This document shows, piece by piece, positions 24,122 through 32,811 of a stretch of DNA of 64,000 nt; position 1 is the stretch's first letter; each line of letters starts with the position of its first letter. This DNA comes from Bradyrhizobium canariense (GTDB lineage Bacteria; Pseudomonadota; Alphaproteobacteria; Rhizobiales; Xanthobacteraceae). The DNA is taken from assembly GCF_019402665.1 (NCBI RefSeq), contig NZ_VSST01000086.1, forward strand, positions 1 through 64,000, given 5' to 3'. The position numbers were made by a program, and so were the translations under genes. The notes beneath the pieces are model-generated. The model was not told where the DNA came from. It did no database searches and saw only the letters and a list, made by a program, of their open reading frames with translations.

Positions 24122-25633
24122 ATGAATGCAGAAACGGAACTGAAATTCCGGATTTCACCGCACAAACTGTCGTCGATTTTGCGGAGCGGCGCTGCGGGCC
24201 AGCGCCGCGACAAATCCGAGCAGACGCTGGTGTCGACCTACTACGATACGAACAGGCACAAGCTGAGGCGCCACGGCCTAACGCTACGCGTTCGCAAGAT
24301 CGAGGACCGCTACGTGCAAACCGTCAAAGCAGGCAGCGCGGGCGGCATAAGGCGCGGAGAATGGGAGCACGAGGTCTCCGGCGCAAATCCCGATCTTGCC
24401 AAGACCAGCCATACACCGCTCCGGCGCCTTGCTACGGGGAAACTTCCCCGCAAGCTGAAGCCGGTATTCCAGACCGACATCCGTCGGATGGCGCAGGCCC
24501 GCCGCGTACGAAAGAGCCAGATCGAACTCGCCGTCGACCGGGGCCGCATCAGCGCCGGGCGGCGGTCACGGCCCGTTGCCGAACTGGAGCTGGAACTCAA
24601 ATCCGGACATGTCGCGGACCTGTTCCGCCTCGCGCGCCATCTCGAACGCCGAACGGGGGCCGAGCTTGATCTGCGCTCCAAGGCCGAGCGCGGTTACCAG
24701 CTCGTCGCGAACAGCGGCGGCGGCGCGCAACATGCCGAGGCGATCGAGCTCATTCCCGAGCAATCGCCGCACGAGGCATTCCGCGTGATCGCGCATTCGA
24801 CGCTGCGTCACATCACGGCGAACGCCGATCCGGTGCGTGACCTCGATGCCGAGGGCGTTCATCAGATGCGCGTCGGGCTGCGGCGCCTGCGCGCGGCGAT
24901 TTCGCTGTTCGGCGACATCCTGCCGCGAGCAAGCACGGCGCGGATCAAGGCCGAGCTGAAATGGCTCACCGACGAACTGGCGCCTGCGCGTGAAATCGAC
25001 GTGTTTCTGAAGGAGAGCATACAGCCGATCACCAGGCACGGCGTCCCGGCACGCGGCGCACGGGCGATCCGCGAGAGGTTCTCAAGGCAAAGGATGGCGG
25101 CTTTCAAGCGCGCCCGCGACGCGGTCGCGGCGGCGCGTTACCGCCGCCTGCTGATCGATACGATCGAGTGGACCGAAGCCGGACGGCCTCGCGTCGATGA
25201 CGACCGCTCGATCGCCGCCTACGCCGCGGAGGTGCTGGATCGGCGCATCAGGAAGGCGCGAAAGCAAGGCAAGCGACTGAATGATCTCGATCCGGTGCAA
25301 CGCCACAAGCTGCGGATCAAGATCAAGAAGATTCGCTATGCAACCGACTTCTTCAGCAGCCTTTACGGCGATCGCGGCCAGAGGGAGCTTGCAGCTCTTT
25401 CCGGCCGGCTGAAGCAGATTCAATCGGCCCTGGGATCGCTGAACGACTTCATGACACACCGCAAACTGGCGACCGAGGCTGCGCTGGCGGCGCCGCCTGC
25501 ACACCGCCGCGCCCAGGCTTTCACATCGGGGGTCATCGTCGGCCAGGAACGCGAGGCCGCCGATGGCCTGATGAAGGACGCGGCAAAGGAGCTGCACCGG
25601 TTGCGCCGGCTGCGCGCCGTGCCCAGCGGCTGA
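24122..25633 (+). CDS. CYTH-CHAD domain protein
   Basis: A 503-residue two-domain protein. The N-terminal CYTH domain opens with ETELKFRI (the ExExK triphosphate tunnel motif, residues 4-11) and continues to about residue 200, with RVRKIEDRYVQTVKAG and a QIELAVDRG strand. The CHAD domain fills residues 225-500, with HQMRVGLRRLRAAISLF and a second helical repeat with HKLRIKIKKIRYATDFF; its conserved histidines and basic residues bind polyphosphate. The pair is thought to act in polyphosphate or triphosphate turnover. The PiT phosphate transporter downstream makes a phosphate-handling unit plausible. The start at 24122 leaves the CYTH motif at the N-terminus. Confidence 0.9.
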   Translation: MNAETELKFRISPHKLSSILRSGAAGQRRDKSEQTLVSTYYDTNRHKLRRHGLTLRVRKIEDRYVQTVKAGSAGGIRRGEWEHEVSGANPDLAKTSHTPLRRLATGKLPRKLKPVFQTDIRRMAQARRVRKSQIELAVDRGRISAGRRSRPVAELELELKSGHVADLFRLARHLERRTGAELDLRSKAERGYQLVANSGGGAQHAEAIELIPEQSPHEAFRVIAHSTLRHITANADPVRDLDAEGVHQMRVGLRRLRAAISLFGDILPRASTARIKAELKWLTDELAPAREIDVFLKESIQPITRHGVPARGARAIRERFSRQRMAAFKRARDAVAAARYRRLLIDTIEWTEAGRPRVDDDRSIAAYAAEVLDRRIRKARKQGKRLNDLDPVQRHKLRIKIKKIRYATDFFSSLYGDRGQRELAALSGRLKQIQSALGSLNDFMTHRKLATEAALAAPPAHRRAQAFTSGVIVGQEREAADGLMKDAAKELHRLRRLRAVPSG

Positions 25634-25702
25634 GCTGAGGCTCCCATGGATTTCCTGATCCGCCGGGATCATCGCTGACAGACTGACCGCCGAGCAATCC
25701 CC

Positions 25703-27322
25703 ATGTCCGATCTCGCACTCAACGATGCACGTCCGGCCGCGCAAGCCGCCGCCAAACCCGACCTCCACAAGAAACCCCATGTCAGCATGGTGGCGGTCTT
25801 CCTGCTCTTCCTCGTCAGCGGCATCGGCTATGCCGCCTACGGCATCTTCACCGATACGCAAAGCGTCGGCGAGCCACTCGCGATCAGTGCGCTGCTGCTG
25901 CTGGGCGTCGCCCTCATGATCGCACTCGGCTTCGAATTCGTGAACGGCTTCCATGACACCGCCAATGCAGTCGCGACCGTCATCTACACCCACAGCCTGC
26001 CGCCGCTGACCGCGGTGATCTGGTCGGGCGTGTTCAACTTTCTCGGCGTGCTCGTTTCCACCGGCGCGGTGGCCTACAGCGTGATCACGCTGTTGCCGGT
26101 CGACCTGATCCTCCAGGTCGGCAGCGCCGCCGGCTACGCCATGATCTTCGCCCTGCTGATCGCGGCAATCATCTGGAATCTCGCGACCTGGTCGATGGGC
26201 ATCCCGAACAGCTCGTCGCACTGTCTGATCGGATCGATCATGGGCGTCGGGCTTACCAACGAGCTTCTCGCCCCCGCCGGGCAGGCCACGTCGGGGGTCG
26301 ACTGGACCCAGGCCATGAGCGTGGGCAAGGCGCTGCTGTTCAGTCCGGTGGTCGGCTTCGCGTTGTCGGCCTTGCTGCTGCTGTTGCTGAAGGCCGTCGT
26401 TCCGGTGCCGAAGCTGTACCAGGAGCCGAAGGGCAAGACGCCGTGGTGGATCCGCGGCATCGTGATCCTGACCTGCACCGGCGTGTCCTTTGCGCATGGC
26501 GGCAATGACGGGCAGAAGGGCATGGGCCTCATCATGCTGATCCTGATCGGCGTGGCGCCGACCGCCTACGCTCTGAACCGGACCATGCCGGATTCGAGCA
26601 CGCCGGCGTTCGTCGACATCACCAGCAAGGCGAAGTGGGTGTTCGCGGCGCATGCACAAGGCGCTCAGCAGGTCAGTCCGAACGATGCACGCGGCCTGAT
26701 CGGGACCGCGCTCAAGACCCGGAACCTGAACCGGCCGGACGTGTTCGCAGCGCTCGCAAGCCTGTCCGACGAGGTCGCCAATGGCGTGAAGAGCTACGGA
26801 TCGATCAGCCGGGTTCCGGCGGCGGCGACGGCCAATATGCGCAACGACATGTACCTGGCGGCCGACGCCATCCGTCTGCTGCCCGAGGCGGGCGCCAAGC
26901 TCGAGCCGGGCGATGCCGCGATCCTGAAGAACTATCGCACCAGCCTGGAAGACGGCACGCGCTTCATTCCCACCTGGGTCAAGGTCTCGGTCGCGATCGC
27001 GCTTGGCCTCGGCACCATGGTCGGCTGGCGGCGGATCGTCGTGACGGTCGGTGAGCGCATCGGCAAGCAGCACCTGACCTACGCGCAAGGTGCTTCGGCC
27101 GAGCTGGTGGCCGCCGGCACCATCCTCGGCGCTGAGTTTTACGGCATGCCGGTGTCGACCACGCATATCTTGTCAAGCGGCGTCGCCGGCACCATGGCGG
27201 CCAACGGCTCGGGGCTGCAGACGGGCACGATCAGGAACATCGTGTTGGCATGGGTTCTGACATTGCCCGCGGCCATGCTGATCGCCGGCCTGCTGTATAT
27301 GATGTTCCACGCCGTGATCTGA
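25703..27322 (+). CDS. pit: Inorganic phosphate transporter, PiT family
   Basis: A 539-residue inner-membrane symporter. The two family repeats are visible: GFEFVNGFHDTANAVATVIYT at about residues 75-95 and the C-terminal EFYGMPVSTTHILSSGVAGTM at about 475-495. Around ten hydrophobic helices surround a large soluble loop (roughly 290-420), longer than in E. coli PitA, with a helical SDEVANGVKSYGSI segment. It takes up phosphate as metal-phosphate with protons. It lies 69 bases after the CYTH-CHAD gene, probably co-transcribed. No Pho box was recognised upstream. Confidence 0.92.
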   Translation: MSDLALNDARPAAQAAAKPDLHKKPHVSMVAVFLLFLVSGIGYAAYGIFTDTQSVGEPLAISALLLLGVALMIALGFEFVNGFHDTANAVATVIYTHSLPPLTAVIWSGVFNFLGVLVSTGAVAYSVITLLPVDLILQVGSAAGYAMIFALLIAAIIWNLATWSMGIPNSSSHCLIGSIMGVGLTNELLAPAGQATSGVDWTQAMSVGKALLFSPVVGFALSALLLLLLKAVVPVPKLYQEPKGKTPWWIRGIVILTCTGVSFAHGGNDGQKGMGLIMLILIGVAPTAYALNRTMPDSSTPAFVDITSKAKWVFAAHAQGAQQVSPNDARGLIGTALKTRNLNRPDVFAALASLSDEVANGVKSYGSISRVPAAATANMRNDMYLAADAIRLLPEAGAKLEPGDAAILKNYRTSLEDGTRFIPTWVKVSVAIALGLGTMVGWRRIVVTVGERIGKQHLTYAQGASAELVAAGTILGAEFYGMPVSTTHILSSGVAGTMAANGSGLQTGTIRNIVLAWVLTLPAAMLIAGLLYMMFHAVI

Positions 27323-27378
27323 CCGTTCGCCATCTGCAACGATGGTCTGTCGGCGCGCCACTTGCGCACGGGCCGCCC

Positions 27379-27486
27379 GATCGTGTAACGCCACCGAAAA
27401 GCTGATCGGGACGGGACGCTGATGGGGACCGCGCCACCAACGACGCGGGCGGTGCCCGCGCGCTGATCCTTGCGTTGCTCGCATTG
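27379..27486 (+). pseudogene. Relic of an MFS transporter gene start
   Basis: This stretch aligns base for base with the leader and first 20 codons of the MFS gene at 38203, including a matching ATG (27422-27424). An 18-base block CGCCACCAACGACGCGGG (27432-27449) and a 14-base block CCCGCGCGCTGATC are identical to 38214 onward. One base is missing after the ATG, which shifts the frame. In the right frame it would read TNDAGGARALILALLAL. The similarity stops near 27486, where the HGG-protein relic begins. It is a small duplicated or recombined fragment, not a working gene. Confidence 0.72.
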
Positions 27487-27706
27487 GAGCGAGATCAAAA
27501 TAGCTGTCTTCTCACCCGCCGTGCACGGCAAGTCTCGCTGGCGCATGCACGGCGGCGCACGGAGATCAGGCGCGCCGAAAGGAAATCAGAATGCGCAAAC
27601 GCACGGCGCATTCACGCGTGATGCGGCCGCTGAACGAAGGCAGCTTCACGAGGTGCTGGATGATGCGTTGAAGCTACTTGGGGAGCTGTCGCGAGTTGCC
27701 GAATAG
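27470..27706 (+). pseudogene. Decayed second copy of the HGG-motif small protein
   Basis: The 78-residue frame aligns with the HGG protein at 22970 from SPAVHGKSRWRMHGGARRSGAPKG onward, through an NAQTHGAFT stretch and a LGELSR tail. The N-terminal cysteine region is damaged: the second and third cysteines are gone and the fourth is Trp. In the neighbouring frame, 27486-27500 reads GARSK, as expected of the lost CGARxR region, so at least one frameshift has occurred. The first few codons derive from the MFS relic. It may still be translated, but the putative metal site is destroyed. Confidence 0.62.
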
Positions 27707-27722
27707 ATTCTCAAGCCAGCGT

Positions 27723-28037
27723 AGATCGCAATTGTTATTGACGAGGACGCTTGCAGAGACCCGCAACAGATGCCCTGCAGACTTGCACCGTGGGTCATTT
27801 TCTTAGAATCCCTGAGGGCTTTGCTCGGCTACGCCGTCACGAGCGGACAAGCTCGGCGCCAGCCTGGAGATCGGCTAAGGGTTGAAAAGCAGCAGTGGGC
27901 GCCAAGCAAATGCTGTTGGTCCACGCCTGGGCGCGGGCTACGCTGCGCTGGCGCGCCAGAAAGCCCTTGACGCAACAGAACACCATGGATTTGGATCGGT
28001 CGGAGGGCCTTGATTAGTCGATGGACGGAGCCGACCC
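27723..28037. other. Gene-free stretch
   Basis: No credible gene, hairpin or repeat is seen in these 315 bases between the decayed HGG copy and a small secreted-protein gene. The open frames here have no protein-like composition. It may be further degraded coding sequence. Confidence 0.4.
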
Positions 28038-28448
28038 TTGGGATTTTTGCTGAGAATTATGCTCGCAACCGCTTTCGTGAACCTTGCTCCAGCCGTTGTA
28101 CAAGCGAAGAAAGCCGTCGCTTCTCCTGCCTTGCAGAAGGAATTCGATGCCTTCATCGAGAGGTTTCGCGCGGCGCTGAGGACAAACGATTCCGCCGCCG
28201 TCGCCGGTATGACACGATTGCCGTTCATGAACGACAGCGCAATTCGTGACGCCGCGCAATTTCGCGCCAAGACCTATCCGACCTCGTTCACGGCGAAAAA
28301 CCGCGCGTGTATCCAGCGCGGCAAGGCCGTCTACGACCGCGATCAAGAGAACAATGACACTTACTTCGTCTTCTGCGGCGAGGTCATCTTCGTCTTTACC
28401 AAGACGCCGGCGGGGTTCCTTTTTACCGATGTCGGCGCGAATGACTGA
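28038..28448 (+). CDS. Small exported protein of unknown function
   Basis: A 136-residue protein with a signal peptide (AFVNLAPAVVQA-K). The mature part contains an amphipathic helix (LQKEFDAFIERFRAALRTND) and a beta-rich end (DTYFVFCGEVIFVFTKTPAGFLFTDVG), with two cysteines (in ACIQRG and VFCGE). The overall pattern is like NTF2/SnoaL-fold or DUF-type lumenal proteins, but the assignment is weak. The TTG at 28038 and the ATG at 28059 are both possible starts; the ATG gives a shorter leader. It stands alone between unrelated genes. Confidence 0.6.
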   Translation: MGFLLRIMLATAFVNLAPAVVQAKKAVASPALQKEFDAFIERFRAALRTNDSAAVAGMTRLPFMNDSAIRDAAQFRAKTYPTSFTAKNRACIQRGKAVYDRDQENNDTYFVFCGEVIFVFTKTPAGFLFTDVGAND

Positions 28449-28531
28449 TCAGGCAACAATGTAAAGCGCATCCGCGCGACCAGCGACGGAAGGCCCGCTC
28501 GCCCGCGGGTGCGGCAACTCCTGCTAACCAC

Positions 28532-29671
28532 TCAACGGGAGTTCACTGGTGCCTGCGCCCGCTCGGCGTCGGCGGTCGCGGTGCCCATGTATTTCGATTG
28601 GAAATGAGCAACCCGCTCGCGCCACATTCCGACGAACGCCTCCGACGTCAGCTTCTCCACGGATTTCCACGCCTCTTTGACGGCCGGAAGCGTATTGCCC
28701 CAGATCGCGCGCCTGCACCATTTTTCGCCCTTCTCCCTGCCTTCGCCGGTGGCGCACATCGATTTCCAGGCGATGCGATTGGGTTGGCTGAGGTGCTCCG
28801 CGGCGCCTTCCCAGCCCTGCTGATGGATCAGGTAAAGATCGTTCAAGTCCGGCTTCCTGTGCGTCACCCACTGGAATAGAATGCCTTCCGTGATGACCTT
28901 GTAGGCTGCCGCAACGGCATTATCGCGGGGGCTAAGAATGTCTCCGGAGCCGAATTTTCTGAACTCGTATTTGCTCAGCTGGAACAGCCCGATATATGAC
29001 CCGGTGCGCTGCTTGGGATCGAAACCGGACTCGACCTTGGCCACGGCCTTCATGAAAGTGAAATCCAGACCGAAAGCGTCGGACGCGCGCTTGATCTCTT
29101 CCACCGGCGTTCCGACCGGGATGTCCTTGAACGAACGCAAGACGATCGCCGCCGGCTTCTCGGCAGGCGGCAGTTCGGACCAGACATAACAAATGAGATA
29201 CCGGAAATCCTGCGGCCCCGTGCTGGAGGCACCGCCGGATGCACCGCACGTGGTCGGCGCCAGCTGGGCGACATCGTGGTGGCCCAAGTCCACCGAGTCC
29301 TGCGCAGGCGGTAAATCGGCCGACAGCGTTTGTGACGAATCGTGCAACGCGGCCACGACGATCGATTCCGATTTATCCGAGGCCGCCGTCGTGTCGGTGG
29401 CCGTCCCCGCCGCGGGCTCAGCGGCCGTCGCCACTTCGGCGCTAGCAACAGCGGCGTTCGCGGGTCCGGTGTTGCCCATTGCGATTGCCTGCGGTTCATC
29501 CGCGAGCATCGCGGTGGCGGCGAGAGATGCTGCGCGGTCCTGGATGGTCACTGCGCGGGCGTTCTCGGTGCCGGCCGGACCCAAGCCAGCCAGCCAGCCA
29601 GCGATCCACCCCGCGAGAACGACCGTTCCGCAAAACGTCGGCGCCACTATCGCAAATCGCCGCGGGTTCAT
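28532..29671 (-). CDS. Lytic transglycosylase SLT-domain protein
   Basis: A 379-residue exported or membrane-anchored protein. An N-terminal hydrophobic helix (residues 7-30) is followed by a 120-residue Ala/Thr/Ser-rich linker. The SLT domain begins near residue 200: catalytic Glu214 in AKVESGF, then YIGLFQLSKYEF and YLIHQQGWEGAAEHL. It lacks the common AYNAG motif, having YLIHQQG instead, which places it near rhizobial EtgA-like transglycosylases. The start at 29671 is chosen for the membrane helix. Divergent from the L,D-transpeptidase at 30028. Confidence 0.8.
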   Translation of the reverse strand: MNPRRFAIVAPTFCGTVVLAGWIAGWLAGLGPAGTENARAVTIQDRAASLAATAMLADEPQAIAMGNTGPANAAVASAEVATAAEPAAGTATDTTAASDKSESIVVAALHDSSQTLSADLPPAQDSVDLGHHDVAQLAPTTCGASGGASSTGPQDFRYLICYVWSELPPAEKPAAIVLRSFKDIPVGTPVEEIKRASDAFGLDFTFMKAVAKVESGFDPKQRTGSYIGLFQLSKYEFRKFGSGDILSPRDNAVAAAYKVITEGILFQWVTHRKPDLNDLYLIHQQGWEGAAEHLSQPNRIAWKSMCATGEGREKGEKWCRRAIWGNTLPAVKEAWKSVEKLTSEAFVGMWRERVAHFQSKYMGTATADAERAQAPVNSR

Positions 29672-30027
29672 GATGCCGTCGCCCCCATAGGCTCCACCGG
29701 AGCCGTGTAGAAAAGCCAAGCATGCGAAGAGGCTCATTCTTGGGTTCAATGTGGGTCGCGCAATGGCGCAAACGGCCGCTCGTCAATTTTTCCGAAACGT
29801 GTTGCCCGATTGCAACGCGTCGATCGCAAGCAATCGCGCCCGTCTCAGCGGCAACTCCCACGGTAATTGTGAGTACGGTCCAATTTTCGACCCACTGCGA
29901 CCAGATTTGGAGGAGAGGCTTGGTGCGCTGTCAGGATGACGCATCAGGCTTCGGCTTCGCGCATCGTCTCGAAACGATGGAATCGCGCCTACGGGACCGG
30001 GCGATGCTCGTTAAGGAATTACCAGCA
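29672..30027. other. Divergent promoter region
   Basis: These 356 bases separate a minus-strand transglycosylase and a plus-strand L,D-transpeptidase. Promoters for both must lie here. No clear -35/-10 pair, operator or hairpin was recognised; frames running through it are poor and are treated as non-coding. Confidence 0.4.
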
Positions 30028-31200
30028 ATGCAGCGCGCGATAACAACCGCTGTACTCGCCATTTTCATGCTCCCTGCGGGGATCGCACACGCTCAATTTC
30101 TGTTTGGACCCCAACACACGTTCTGGCGAAGCCAATACGCTCCGTACAAAGACAAGCACCACCACCGGCAGACAAACTCTGAAACGGCCAAGAGCGTTCG
30201 GCCCGAGCCCCTTCCGAAGGGCCCGCTCCAGATCATCATCTCGCTCGCAGACCAACGGGTCTCGCTGTTTGACAACGGGGCCCTGATTGCACGCTCTTCG
30301 GTGTCCACGGGAATGGAGGGGCATCCGACTCCCCTCGGCGTGTTCAGCGTCATCAGCAAAGAACGATGGCACCGTTCAAATATTTATAGCGCCGCCCCCA
30401 TGCCCTACATGCAACGCATCACCTGGTCAGGGATAGCGTTGCACGCCGGTGTCGTGCCCGGGCATCCAGCGTCACACGGCTGCATCCGTTTGAAAAATGA
30501 TTTTGCCGTTCGACTCTGGCATCTCACGAAGCGCGGCACGCGCGTGATCATTGCGCATGGTGATGTCCAGCCGGTCGAGATAACCAATCCGCATCTTTTT
30601 CAACCGAAAGCCGCGTCCGGTTCGTCCGAATTCCAGAGTGCCACCGTCGCAACCAAGAGCATCGGTGCAGCCGCGGCAACGCAGGGATCACTGGTGTCAA
30701 GCGCCGAGACTCCAGAAGCCGCCAGTCTCCAGGAGCCGGGCTCGGCTCCCGCTGCAAGCGTGCCTAAAAAGATCGTCCCGATCTCCATCTTCGTCAGTCG
30801 TAAGTTGAGCAAGCTGTTCGTGCGTCAGGGCTTCACGCCGTTGTTTGATGTCCCGGTCAAGATCGAAAATCCGGAGGAGCCGCTGGGAACGCACGTGTTT
30901 ACCGCAATGGAATTCCAGAACGAGGGAACGGCTATTCGCTGGAGCGTCGTGTCGATTCCAGAGGAATTGCCCCGTATGTCCGAAGCTGCCACGAAACGGC
31001 GAGAAGCGCCCGCGAAGCAAACCGCGCCGGAACCGTTACCCGACAAAGCCAACGCGGCGCTCAACCGCATCGAAATGCCCCAGGATACGGTTGAGAAGAT
31101 CTCTGAACTCCTGACGCCGGCCTCTTCGTTGATTGTTTCCGACAACGGAATTAGCCAGGAGACGGGAAAAGACACGGATTTCATCGTGGTAACGCATTGA
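30028..31200 (+). CDS. L,D-transpeptidase with long C-terminal extension
   Basis: A 390-residue exported enzyme. The signal peptide ends at AHA-Q (residue 22). The YkuD domain covers about 66-180: IIISLADQRVSLF, His139 (ALHAG), His150 and Cys152 (SHGC), then IRL. Beyond an Ala/Ser-rich linker the last 140 residues form a second module that starts ISIFVSRKLSKLFVRQGF, an echo of the opening strands of a YkuD domain, but has no SHGC. It may be a degenerate second catalytic domain used for substrate or partner binding. An AAGGAAT ribosome site supports the ATG at 30028. Confidence 0.88.
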   Translation: MQRAITTAVLAIFMLPAGIAHAQFLFGPQHTFWRSQYAPYKDKHHHRQTNSETAKSVRPEPLPKGPLQIIISLADQRVSLFDNGALIARSSVSTGMEGHPTPLGVFSVISKERWHRSNIYSAAPMPYMQRITWSGIALHAGVVPGHPASHGCIRLKNDFAVRLWHLTKRGTRVIIAHGDVQPVEITNPHLFQPKAASGSSEFQSATVATKSIGAAAATQGSLVSSAETPEAASLQEPGSAPAASVPKKIVPISIFVSRKLSKLFVRQGFTPLFDVPVKIENPEEPLGTHVFTAMEFQNEGTAIRWSVVSIPEELPRMSEAATKRREAPAKQTAPEPLPDKANAALNRIEMPQDTVEKISELLTPASSLIVSDNGISQETGKDTDFIVVTH

Positions 31201-31568
31201 CGCGGCGGCGCACCCCACCAACACACGATGTCGCTGCGCAAGCCGGTGGAATTGTCCGATCGCAATTCTGGTGCAACTTGATGTCCGCACCTGAGCCAAA
31301 GCGGCGCGAGGTCGGCTAAGGGTCACAAGCGGTCATGGACCGGCTGCGCGGGACAGGTCAGCTATGGGCCAACATGCGACATTACAGGCCACCGGCTATC
31401 AACTCGTCCGCGATTCTGACAAAATACCTACGCTTGGCTGAATACATCTGACGCAACGATGAGGCAGCAATGGTGCAATGCGTTTTAGGCCGGCCTGGCC
31501 CGGTAGGCGACCCTTCGGTCGTCCGATCGCTGGGTCTTGATCGGATAGCCGGCTGTGTTGCTGTGCAC
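31201..31568. other. Gene-free stretch
   Basis: A 368-base interval between two exported-protein genes with no supportable gene. The piece around 31279-31340 (GTCCGCACCTGAGCC...GGCTAAGGGTCACAAGCGG) resembles degraded versions of a GTCCGCTTT-type intergenic repeat also seen at 32566-32635. The reading frame of the hydrolase is open upstream to 31470, but that part is not protein-like. Confidence 0.35.
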
Positions 31569-32543
31569 ATGCGTGCCCTGTTTCTCGTGCTCGCACTACT
31601 GGTCGCGGGCACATCCGCCCAAGCGGATCCGCAGCGCTTTCGCGCTGGCATCACGCGCATCACCGTGCAGGACGCCGTCCCGTTCGATGCATTGGTTGCG
31701 TATCCGACAGACGCGGCCGAAGTCTCCTTTCAGGATGGGCCATTCACAATCACTGCCAGTCGCGATGCGCAGATCGCTTCCGGGACGCGCTCTCCAGTTA
31801 TCCTCTTCTCGCATGGTGGTGGGGGAACGATCAAAGCGGGGGGCAGTCCGTTCCCTTATGCCGCTCTTCTCACGTCCTTGGCGCGCGAAGGTTTTGTGGT
31901 GATCGCGCCGTTTCATCCTGGATCCAAGCGCCCTCGCGAAGCTCTCGAAGATCGACCACGTCAGATCCACAAGGCTCTTGATGCTATGTTGGCCGATCCA
32001 CGCTTCGCGACGCATGCCGATCCTAATCGTCTTGGCATGATGGGATTTTCTTACGGCGGAGCCGTCGCGCTGATCGTCGCGGGCGGGGCTCCTAGCCTAG
32101 CTCACCTAGCGGCCTATTGCCGAGACCGGACAGACGATCCGATGGCCTGCGACGGCGTGCCGACCGATGGCTCCTTGGCCAACGCGGTCGGCAAGAGATC
32201 GGCGGATGCGCTCGCCGTGAAAACTCTCGTCCTGTTGGAACCGTTTGGTTCCTTGTTCGGTCGGGACGGGTTAACATCGGTCGACATGCCGACGCTCCTC
32301 TATCGCGCGGAAAGCAGCGCTCTCAAAGCTGAGGGCAATATCATCGCTCTCGCGGCGGCATTGCCCCATCCGCCTCGACAGGAGACCGTACCGGGCGGCC
32401 ATTTCATATTCTTCGGTCCATGCCCTCCCGCGGTGGAAGCTGAGGCGCCTGCGGCCTGCAAGGATGCTCCCCGCGTCGACCGTGCATCGGTCCATCGACG
32501 TATCGAGGGTGAGATTGGATACTTCCTGCGTCGGAATCTATAG
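31569..32543 (+). CDS. Exported alpha/beta hydrolase (dienelactone hydrolase/PAF-acetylhydrolase-like)
   Basis: A 324-residue secreted hydrolase. The signal peptide ends near residue 19 (TSAQA-D). The fold shows SHGGGG as oxyanion region (residues 81-86), the nucleophile Ser161 in GFSYGG, and a likely catalytic His278 in PGGHFIFF. The family includes predicted dienelactone hydrolases and platelet-activating-factor acetylhydrolase-like enzymes; it cleaves an ester or amide, substrate unknown. The ATG at 31569 supplies the leader; earlier in-frame codons do not add a plausible sequence. It stands alone. Confidence 0.82.
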   Translation: MRALFLVLALLVAGTSAQADPQRFRAGITRITVQDAVPFDALVAYPTDAAEVSFQDGPFTITASRDAQIASGTRSPVILFSHGGGGTIKAGGSPFPYAALLTSLAREGFVVIAPFHPGSKRPREALEDRPRQIHKALDAMLADPRFATHADPNRLGMMGFSYGGAVALIVAGGAPSLAHLAAYCRDRTDDPMACDGVPTDGSLANAVGKRSADALAVKTLVLLEPFGSLFGRDGLTSVDMPTLLYRAESSALKAEGNIIALAAALPHPPRQETVPGGHFIFFGPCPPAVEAEAPAACKDAPRVDRASVHRRIEGEIGYFLRRNL

Positions 32544-32565
32544 CAGCGCAGTATAGACCCCGGTG

Positions 32566-32635
32566 TCCGCTTTGGATCACAAGCTGAACTGGTGCATTGA
32601 AAGCCAGGGGCCCGCTTCGTGTCGAAAAGCGGACG
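32566..32635. repeat. Inverted repeat GTCCGCTTT/AAAGCGGAC
   Basis: GTCCGCTTT (32566-32574) pairs with AAAGCGGAC (32627-32635) across 52 bases. A like motif appears imperfectly at 31279. It lies between the hydrolase stop and the tRNA-like remnant. Probably a dispersed intergenic repeat rather than a terminator. Confidence 0.4.
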
Positions 32636-32660
32636 TCGGGTGGTTGAGTCTGCGGGTATG

Positions 32661-32732
32661 ATTAGGGACAGGATTTGAACCTGCGACCTCAAGATCATGA
32701 GCCTAACGAGAGCGCGGTCGACCCAGCCCCGG
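32661..32732 (-). pseudogene. Degenerate initiator tRNA-Met-like sequence
   Basis: Read on the minus strand, this 72-base stretch follows initiator tRNA(fMet) from CGGGG to the 3' acceptor: an anticodon loop CTCATGA (anticodon CAT), AGGTC, and an exact T-arm block whose plus-strand form is CAGGATTTGAACCTGCGACC. The D arm is scrambled, the anticodon stem is mispaired, the 3' acceptor strand CCCTAAT has no matching 5' strand and there is no CCA. It is therefore not a working tRNA. It lies 80 bases after the stop of a sugar-binding-protein gene and could be an integration scar. Confidence 0.55.
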
Positions 32733-32811
32733 TCAAACGCTGCATGCCGAGCTAGCACCACGCCACGCAAGCCGGCCAGCGCCACATCCGGCGCCGGCCG
32801 TCTCGCGCCCG

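Noticed and set aside
25082..27166. A 694-codon minus-strand frame
   Set aside because: It is antisense to the CYTH-CHAD and PiT genes, both well supported by motifs.
25..28024. A shared TGATTAGTCGATGG string near the window start and near 28012
   Set aside because: A 14-base match is expected by chance several times in 64 kb, and the flanks do not align.
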